NCBI RefSeq assembly: GCF_029433855.1
Contig: NZ_JAROAU010000001.1
Location: 344,368 to 408,367, forward strand
Direction: 5' to 3'
DNA: 64,000 nt
Origin: Candidatus Kosakonia sp. 282A-S69
Lineage (GTDB): Bacteria; Pseudomonadota; Gammaproteobacteria; Enterobacterales; Enterobacteriaceae
The notes below the pieces were generated by a model. It saw nothing but the letters and a program-made list of their open reading frames with translations. It ran no database searches and was not told where the DNA came from. Shown piece by piece: positions 58,343-64,000 of this stretch; position 1 is the stretch's first letter, and every line of letters starts with the position of its first letter. A program made the position numbers and the translations under genes.

Positions 58343-61300
58343 AAAAGGTCACCGCGTTATTGTGCCTCTCCGGCGCGCTCAGCTTCGCGGCGCCCGGCCA
58401 GGCGCAGGTCTCGCCTAACCCGGCGGCGTTAAAAGCGCTGTTCGATCAGGCCAACTACTGGCATGAAAAATCCCACGACGATCTGGCGACGGCGTCGCTG
58501 CAAAAGGTGTTGATGGTCGATGCCAACAACACCCAGGCGCTCTACTTACTGGCGCTGTGGGCGCAGCAAAATGGCGATTTGAAACGTGCTGCGCAGTGGC
58601 GCGCGCGCCTGGTGCAAACCGCCCCGGCCGATGGCAGCCTGCAAGCGCTCGATAACGCCAACGCGCTGGCGCAGGTGCCACAGGGGCAGTTAACCCTGGC
58701 GCGGCAACAGGCGCGCAGCGGTAATATTCCGGCGGCGCTGGAGACCTGGCGCGGCCTGTTCAACGACAGTACGCCACCGCAGAGCCTGGCGCCGGAGTAT
58801 TACCTCACCATGGCGAGCGACAAAAGCCTCTACCCGCAGGCGCTGGCACAGCTGCGCGCGCTGGTAGAGCAACATCCGCAGGATAACGCTGCGCGTATTG
58901 CGCTCGGCAAACTGCTGACCTGGCAGGAAGCGACGCGCCGCGAAGGGATGCTGACGCTGGAGCCAATGGCGGGCGGCAGCAAAGAGGCTGATGAGGGGCT
59001 GCGCCAGGCGCTATTGTGGCTTGCTCCGCAGGCGGGCGATGAGCGCTTCTACGACACCTGGTTGCAGCGCCATCCTGATGACAGCGAAATGCAGGCCTGG
59101 TATCGCAAAAGCATTGGCGGGCGGGCAAAAGGCGCAGGCTTTGAGGCGCTCAACAGCGGCGACAGCAGTGCAGCGAAGCGCCAGTTTGAACAGGTGCTGC
59201 AAACCAACCCGCAGGATGCCGACGCGCTGGCGGGCATGGGCTATATCGCCCAGCGCAACGGCGATTACCAGGCGGCGGCGCAATATCTTAGCCGGGCGGC
59301 AAGCCAGGGCGGCGAGGCTTCCGACGAGCGGCGGGCGCAGGCTGAAGATGCCGCTTTTTATGGCCAACTGGCGCAGGCGCAGCAGGCACTGAAAGAGGGG
59401 AACCTCAGCCAGGCGCTGGCGATCTCCGCGCCGCTGGCAGAGCAAAACGGCGAGCGCGGTACGGCGGCGAAGCTGTTTCGCGCCGATGTCCTGCGCCAGA
59501 ACAGAGATTACCCGCAGGCGGAGCAGGCGCTGCGCGGCGTGCTCAATAGCGAGCCGCAAAACGCTCCGGCGCGGGAAAACCTCTACTACGTGTTGCGTGA
59601 GCAGAACAAAACCGCTGAGGCGCAGACCATTCTGCGCACCTTGCCCGCCGCCCTGCAGGCGAAGCTGCAGTCGCGCACGGTGAGTGGTACGCCGGGCGAT
59701 CCGCTGCGCCGCGAAGCGCAACAGCTGGCGGCAAACGGCAACCGTCAGCAGGCCATTGCCGTGCTGCGTCAGGGGGTGGCGCGCTTACCGGATGATGCCT
59801 GGCTGCGTCTCGATCTGGCGCGTCTGCTGGTGCAGGCCGGGCAGGAGAACGAAGCGGCGAATGTGATGCTGCCCGCGCAGCGTCAGGGAGCCGGGGCCAG
59901 CGCGCTCTATGCCGCCGCGCTGTTTGCCAGTGAGCAGGGGGGCTGGCAGCAGGCCAGCGCTTTGCTGGGGCGCATTTCGCCTGCCAGCCAGACGACACAG
60001 ATGCGAGAGCTGGCACAGCGAGCCAACTATAACTTACAGATGGTCACCGCCGAGCGCTACCTGGCGCAGGGCAATATGACCGCCGCCGCCAACACCCTGA
60101 AAGCGCTGGCGCAAACTTCGCCCGCAAGCCCGGTCGATGCCGGGAAACTGGCGCGTATGCTGGCGCGCAGCGGCGATCTCACCTCGGCGGTCGCGCTGGT
60201 GCGCGGCAATATGCGCCAGGGCGTGCAGGGCAACGCCGGGGATTATGCCGATCAGGTTGCCGTGCTTAACCAGGCGGGACTGAACGCCGAAGCGCAGGCG
60301 TTTGTCGAAAGCCCCGAGATGCAGGCGCGCAGCACGCCCGCGCAGCTTGCCGGGGTACGCAACGGCTATGTCATCAACGAGGCCGACAGGCTGCGCGAGC
60401 AGGGAAACTACGCCGCGGCGTACGACACGCTGATCCGCGCATTGCAAAACGACCCGCAGAATACCGACTTGATGTTCGCGATGGGGCGCCTCTACCAGTC
60501 CGGCAAGATGAACAAAGAGGCGGGCGTGCTCTATGACTACCTGATGACCCGCGACAGCGACGCTCAGGCGGCGCGCGTCGGCGCGATTGATGTCGCACTG
60601 GCACAGAACAACGTCGAGAAAGCGCAATCCCTCGCCAGCGGCCTGCGCAGCGACACCTCGCCGGACCGTCTGCTGTTACTGGCGCGGCTGGAGGAGGCGA
60701 AAGGCAACCACCAGCAGGCGATGACCTATCTACGCAGCGCGCGCGGCAAGCTGGTCGGTCTGGAGGCCAGCAACGCTGCAGGTACGCCAACCCTCGGCGG
60801 GGTGCTGCTGGCGGATAACCCCTTCACCACCACCAGTAAAACGCCGTCGCCTTACGGGCAAGCTATGCCATGGCAGGTGGCGCAGACGGCGCGCGAGCCG
60901 GGTAGCCTGTTGCCGGGCACTGCGCGCACCGATCTGCCCCTCGAGACCACGCAAAGCCGCACGCTGCGCCAGGTGGACGAGATGATGCAGCAGATGAACG
61001 ATAAAACCGGCATGTGGTTGCAGGGTGCGGTGGCAATCCGCGGGCGCGACGGTGAGACGGGCACCAGCAAACTGACGGAGGCGAAAGCGCCGCTCAGCTG
61101 GTCCAGCTCGCCGTTTGGCGAGTCGCGCTTTGAGTTGACCGCCACGCCGGTTTCCCTCAGTTCAGGCAGCGCCTCGGGCGATGCCTGGCGGCGTTATGGC
61201 AGCAACCCGCTGGCGGATGCAGCGACCAATCTGGCGGCCTCCATCAAAACGGCGAACAGTTCAACGGCCACGGACGGCAGCGATAAGTTCACCGATCTTG

Positions 61301-62301
61301 CCCGCTACGCCGACGCCGGGAAGTTATCCCCCTTTACCGAAGAGGGATTCGACAACCTCAGCGCGCTGCTTGGCTCAAACCGTTTACAACGCCTGAGCGA
61401 GTCGACCTACAAGAAAAGTTATAACGATCCGATCCGCGCCTCGACCGATGCGCAGAACGGCAGCGGCGTTGAGTTGAATATGGCGCTGAGCGGCGAGGGC
61501 TATAAGCTCGACATTGGCACCACCCCGCTGGGGGAGGATCTCAGTACGCTGGTGGGCGGCGTGAAATGGTCGCCGAAGCTGACCAACTACCTGACGCTGA
61601 TCCTCACCGGCGAGCGGCGCGCGGTCACCGACAGCCTGCTCTCTTACGTCGGCTTGCAGGATAAGTTCTCCGGCGAGCGCTGGGGGCGGGTGACCAAAAA
61701 CGGCGGTAGCGCGCAGCTGAGTTACGATGATGGCGATGCCGGGTTCTATATTGGCGGCGGTGGCTACAGCTATCTCGGTGAGAACGTGGCCAGCAACACT
61801 AGCCTCAATGCTAACGCCGGGGTCTATTTACGCCCGTGGCATGATGATTTCCGCCAGTTGCAGACCGGCCTGAGCATCAGCTGGATGGATTACGCGAAGA
61901 ACCTCAGCTACTTCACCTTTGGCCAGGGCGGTTATTTCAGCCCGCAGAACTATGTCAGCGTCTCGCTGCCTGTGGACTTCACGCAGAAGATCGATAACTG
62001 GAGAGTGCGCCTTGGCGGCGCGGTAGGGTATCAATCCTACACCCAGGATAAGAGCGACTACTTCCCGACCTCGCCGCAGGCGCAGGGGATGCTGGAGCAG
62101 CTGGCAGCGCTCGGCTTTATCAAAGAGGCGCAGTACCGTGGCGCGTCGCAAAACGGCATCGGCTACAACTTCCGCGCCGGGCTGGATTACAACGTGAACA
62201 AAAATATGTCGGTGGGCGGCAACGTTGGGTATGACACCTTCGGCAGTTATAACGAAAGCACCGCAGGCATCTGGCTGCGGTATATGTTGGGAGAGAAATA
62301 A
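58339..62301 (+). CDS. bcsC: Cellulose export protein BcsC (TPR and outer-membrane barrel)
   Basis: A 1320-residue export protein. The signal peptide is residues 1 to about 23 (ending PGQAQ). Residues about 30-850 are a long Ala/Gln/Leu-rich array of TPR-like helices in the periplasm that bind the scaffold and glucan, e.g. AKRQFEQVLQTNPQDADALAGMGY. Residues from about 980 form a beta-barrel in the outer membrane, with aromatic-rich strands such as AGFYIGGGGYSYLG and the end GIWLRYMLGEK. The length is typical for type I operons and longer than E. coli BcsC (1157). The last base is shared with the bcsD start. Confidence 0.95.
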   Translation: MKKVTALLCLSGALSFAAPGQAQVSPNPAALKALFDQANYWHEKSHDDLATASLQKVLMVDANNTQALYLLALWAQQNGDLKRAAQWRARLVQTAPADGSLQALDNANALAQVPQGQLTLARQQARSGNIPAALETWRGLFNDSTPPQSLAPEYYLTMASDKSLYPQALAQLRALVEQHPQDNAARIALGKLLTWQEATRREGMLTLEPMAGGSKEADEGLRQALLWLAPQAGDERFYDTWLQRHPDDSEMQAWYRKSIGGRAKGAGFEALNSGDSSAAKRQFEQVLQTNPQDADALAGMGYIAQRNGDYQAAAQYLSRAASQGGEASDERRAQAEDAAFYGQLAQAQQALKEGNLSQALAISAPLAEQNGERGTAAKLFRADVLRQNRDYPQAEQALRGVLNSEPQNAPARENLYYVLREQNKTAEAQTILRTLPAALQAKLQSRTVSGTPGDPLRREAQQLAANGNRQQAIAVLRQGVARLPDDAWLRLDLARLLVQAGQENEAANVMLPAQRQGAGASALYAAALFASEQGGWQQASALLGRISPASQTTQMRELAQRANYNLQMVTAERYLAQGNMTAAANTLKALAQTSPASPVDAGKLARMLARSGDLTSAVALVRGNMRQGVQGNAGDYADQVAVLNQAGLNAEAQAFVESPEMQARSTPAQLAGVRNGYVINEADRLREQGNYAAAYDTLIRALQNDPQNTDLMFAMGRLYQSGKMNKEAGVLYDYLMTRDSDAQAARVGAIDVALAQNNVEKAQSLASGLRSDTSPDRLLLLARLEEAKGNHQQAMTYLRSARGKLVGLEASNAAGTPTLGGVLLADNPFTTTSKTPSPYGQAMPWQVAQTAREPGSLLPGTARTDLPLETTQSRTLRQVDEMMQQMNDKTGMWLQGAVAIRGRDGETGTSKLTEAKAPLSWSSSPFGESRFELTATPVSLSSGSASGDAWRRYGSNPLADAATNLAASIKTANSSTATDGSDKFTDLARYADAGKLSPFTEEGFDNLSALLGSNRLQRLSESTYKKSYNDPIRASTDAQNGSGVELNMALSGEGYKLDIGTTPLGEDLSTLVGGVKWSPKLTNYLTLILTGERRAVTDSLLSYVGLQDKFSGERWGRVTKNGGSAQLSYDDGDAGFYIGGGGYSYLGENVASNTSLNANAGVYLRPWHDDFRQLQTGLSISWMDYAKNLSYFTFGQGGYFSPQNYVSVSLPVDFTQKIDNWRVRLGGAVGYQSYTQDKSDYFPTSPQAQGMLEQLAALGFIKEAQYRGASQNGIGYNFRAGLDYNVNKNMSVGGNVGYDTFGSYNESTAGIWLRYMLGEK

Positions 62302-62774
62302 TGAGCAGTAACCTGTCCCCTGAACTGGCCTGGCATCAGCAACAGCAGACGCCGCCGGGCTGGTTTGATCTGCTTAACGTGATAATCGATGGCATGGTGA
62401 GAAACGTTGGCGAAGCGCAGAGCCTGCTGTTTTTACGCCAGATGGGCGAGAGGCTGGCCGCGCAGACGCCGCTTGCGCCATCCACCACCGTCGGCGAGCT
62501 GGAAGCGGCGATCAATGCCAGGCTGGCCGCCTTTCACTGGGGAGTGATGGATATTGAGACCCACGACAGCGGCATGACCTTCCGCCACCGCGCGCTGCCC
62601 GTCGCCCGCGATGAGGCGCAGCAGACACGCTGGTGTCACGCCTTTTGCGCCGTGCTGGAGGGGCTTTATGGCCGCTGGATGCAGGATCAGGGCGGCGATG
62701 CGCGCCTCGTGTTTAACCGGGAAGCGCTCTATTCTGTCTCGGATGTTCTCTTTCGCTACGCCAACCCAGAGTGA
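62301..62774 (+). CDS. bcsD: Cellulose synthase subunit D BcsD
   Basis: A 157-residue periplasmic protein without a signal peptide, as is usual for BcsD, which forms an octameric ring that aligns glucan chains for crystalline cellulose. Family blocks are FLRQMGERLA near residue 45, a central IETHDSGMTFRHRALP and the C-terminal EALYSVSDVLFRYA. Its presence places the operon in the BcsD-containing type I class rather than the E. coli type II class. TAATG joins it to bcsC, and bcsZ follows directly. Confidence 0.92.
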   Translation: MSSNLSPELAWHQQQQTPPGWFDLLNVIIDGMVRNVGEAQSLLFLRQMGERLAAQTPLAPSTTVGELEAAINARLAAFHWGVMDIETHDSGMTFRHRALPVARDEAQQTRWCHAFCAVLEGLYGRWMQDQGGDARLVFNREALYSVSDVLFRYANPE

Positions 62775-62782
62775 GATTCGCT

Positions 62783-63778
62783 ATGTTTAAACCCCTCTTT
62801 AGCGCAATGGTCATGCTAATCAGCCTGCTCTTTTCCACCGTGTCGCAGGCGGCGACCGCCTGGGAGAGTTACAAAGCGCGCTTTTTAATGCCCGACGGGC
62901 GAATTGTCGATACCGGCAATAACAACGTCTCTCACACGGAAGGGCAGGGTTTCGCCATGCTGATGGCGGTCGGCAATAACGATAAAGCCGCGTTCGACAG
63001 CATGTGGCACTGGACCCATACCACGTTGCAAAACAAGGAAAACGGCCTCTTTTACTGGCGCTATAACCCGGTAGAGGCCGATCCGATCGCCGATAAAAAC
63101 GATGCCACCGATGGCGATATCCTTATCGCGTGGGCGCTGTTAAAGGCGGGCCAGCGCTGGAATCAGCCCACCTACACCGCCGCGTCGGACGCCATTACCC
63201 AGGCGGTGCTGAAACATACCGTCACCACCTTTGCTGGCTATCATGTGATGTTGCCGGGGGCGAAAGGCTTTAATCTCCACAGCCGCGTGACGCTGAACCC
63301 CTCCTACTTCATCTTCCCGGCGTGGCAGGATTTCGCCAACCGCAGCCACCGGACAATCTGGCAGCAGCTGATTGATGACGGGCAAAAAATGGTGGGCAAG
63401 ATGGCCTTCGGCAAACCGCACCTGCCGACCGACTGGGTCTCTCTCTCGGCAGACGGCACCTTTAGCCCGGCAACGGAGTGGCCGCCGCGCATGAGCTACG
63501 ATGCCATTCGCGTGCCGCTCTATATTGCCTGGCACAATCCGCAGAGCGCGCTGTTAGCACCGTGGCGTCGCTGGTGGCAGGGGTTTGAGCGCAGCCAAAC
63601 GCCGGCGTGGGTGAATGTGACCACCAACGAGAATGCGCCTTACAACATGAATGAAGGGTTGCTGGCGGTACGGGATTTAACCGTTGGCGAGGCGACGGGA
63701 GAGCCGCAGATCACTGCGCAGGATGATTACTACTCCGCGAGCCTGAAAATGCTGGTCTGGCTGGCACAGCAGCGCTAG
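62783..63778 (+). CDS. bcsZ: Periplasmic endo-1,4-beta-glucanase BcsZ
   Basis: GH8 cellulase that trims or regulates nascent cellulose in the periplasm. From the ATG at 62783 it has 331 aa; a GTG at 62771 overlapping the bcsD stop would add four residues. The signal peptide ends near VSQAAT (residue 23). The catalytic acid Glu lies in SHTEGQGFAMLM near residue 50, and ATDGDILIAWALLKAG is the GH8 signature. SYDAIRVPLY contains the second catalytic Asp. It is the last gene of bcsOQABCDZ and is followed by REP sequences instead of a clear terminator. Confidence 0.95.
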   Translation: MFKPLFSAMVMLISLLFSTVSQAATAWESYKARFLMPDGRIVDTGNNNVSHTEGQGFAMLMAVGNNDKAAFDSMWHWTHTTLQNKENGLFYWRYNPVEADPIADKNDATDGDILIAWALLKAGQRWNQPTYTAASDAITQAVLKHTVTTFAGYHVMLPGAKGFNLHSRVTLNPSYFIFPAWQDFANRSHRTIWQQLIDDGQKMVGKMAFGKPHLPTDWVSLSADGTFSPATEWPPRMSYDAIRVPLYIAWHNPQSALLAPWRRWWQGFERSQTPAWVNVTTNENAPYNMNEGLLAVRDLTVGEATGEPQITAQDDYYSASLKMLVWLAQQR

Positions 63779-63780
63779 CG

Positions 63781-64000
63781 CCTGATGCCGGGAGGCGGCT
63801 GCGCCTTACCCGGCCTACGTTAATGTGCGGTATGAATGTGCGGTGCATGATGCCGGGTGGCGGCTTTGCCTTACCCGGCCTACGTTAATGTGCGATATGA
63901 ATTTGCGGTGCGTGATGCCGGGTGGCGGCTGCGCCTTACCCGGCCTACGTTAATGTGCGGTATGAATGTGCGGTGCATGATGCCGGGTGGCGGCTTTGCC
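63781..64000. repeat. REP array with 65-bp period, cut by the window end
   Basis: GATGCCGGG begins at 63784, 63849, 63914 and 63979, so four copies of a 65-bp unit are visible and the array continues past the window. Each unit holds one REP-like hairpin (GCCGGGTGGCGGC with GCCTTACCCGGCCTACG) and an identical spacer TTAATGTGCGGTATGAATGT. It is a different REP subtype from the clusters at 45 and 52 kb, with ACCCGG replacing ATCCGG. Confidence 0.93.

Noticed and set aside
63784-64000. Regular 65-bp repeats at the window end as a possible CRISPR array
   Set aside because: Spacers are the same in every copy and the core is a REP palindrome.

Overview
The window is chromosomal DNA from a GC-rich member of the Enterobacteriaceae. 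About two thirds of it follows the E. coli gene order around selAB, xyl, glyQS, bisC, dpp and bcs, and most proteins there are recognisable orthologues of near-identical length. Several accessory blocks point to a plant- or environment-associated genus such as Kosakonia, Enterobacter, Phytobacter or Raoultella: a BcsO/BcsD-type cellulose operon, a 2-ketogluconate operon and a CheC/diguanylate cyclase module. The genus is an inference and cannot be settled from this window. No phage, transposase, integrase, rRNA or CRISPR array was found.

Layout. 1-5.5 kb: end of yibF, selA-selB (selenocysteine incorporation), ysaA (Fe-S protein), avtA. 5.7-8.9 kb: malS and bax around a region with two MalT-box-like motifs. 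8.9-17.1 kb: the complete xylose regulon, xylFGHR divergent from xylAB. 17.3-18.7 kb: an accessory pair (isochorismatase-fold hydrolase and GlxA-type regulator). 18.7-23.3 kb: wecH, ysaB, glyQS. 23.4-29.2 kb: an accessory block between glyS and yiaG with three parts: a response regulator-CheC-PAS/GGDEF operon, an ABC-F ATPase, and an unrecognised two-gene unit. 29.3-31.3 kb: yiaG, yiaF and a small AT-rich membrane-protein gene. 31.4-36.6 kb: ghrB/kguD-kguT-kguK-kguE, divergent from a LacI-family PtxS-like repressor across a perfect palindromic operator. 36.7-44.9 kb: bisC, yiaC, tag, yhjY-like, yhjX with a YpdB-type promoter site, ohr, eptB and tRNA-Pro(CGG). 45.8-51.5 kb: dppABCDF. 51.5-52.4 kb: REP tandem arrays and an unexplained hairpin-rich element. 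52.7-63.8 kb: bcsO-Q-A-B-C-D-Z. The window ends inside another REP array.

How the genes work together. Xylose enters through XylFGH, is converted by XylA and XylB, and is controlled by XylR. 2-Ketogluconate would enter through KguT and be handled by KguE, KguK and the reductase GhrB/KguD under the PtxS-like repressor. Dipeptides enter through DppABCDF. Cellulose is made by BcsA/BcsB, exported through BcsC, organised by BcsD/BcsO/BcsQ and trimmed by BcsZ. BcsA keeps a PilZ c-di-GMP site, so the GGDEF protein of the 23-25 kb module could in principle feed it, but no direct link is visible. The best candidates for undescribed biology are that signalling module (both CheC phosphatase motifs intact, degenerate GGDEF I-site), the two-gene unit at 27.6-29.2 kb, and the hairpin-rich element at 51.6-51.9 kb.
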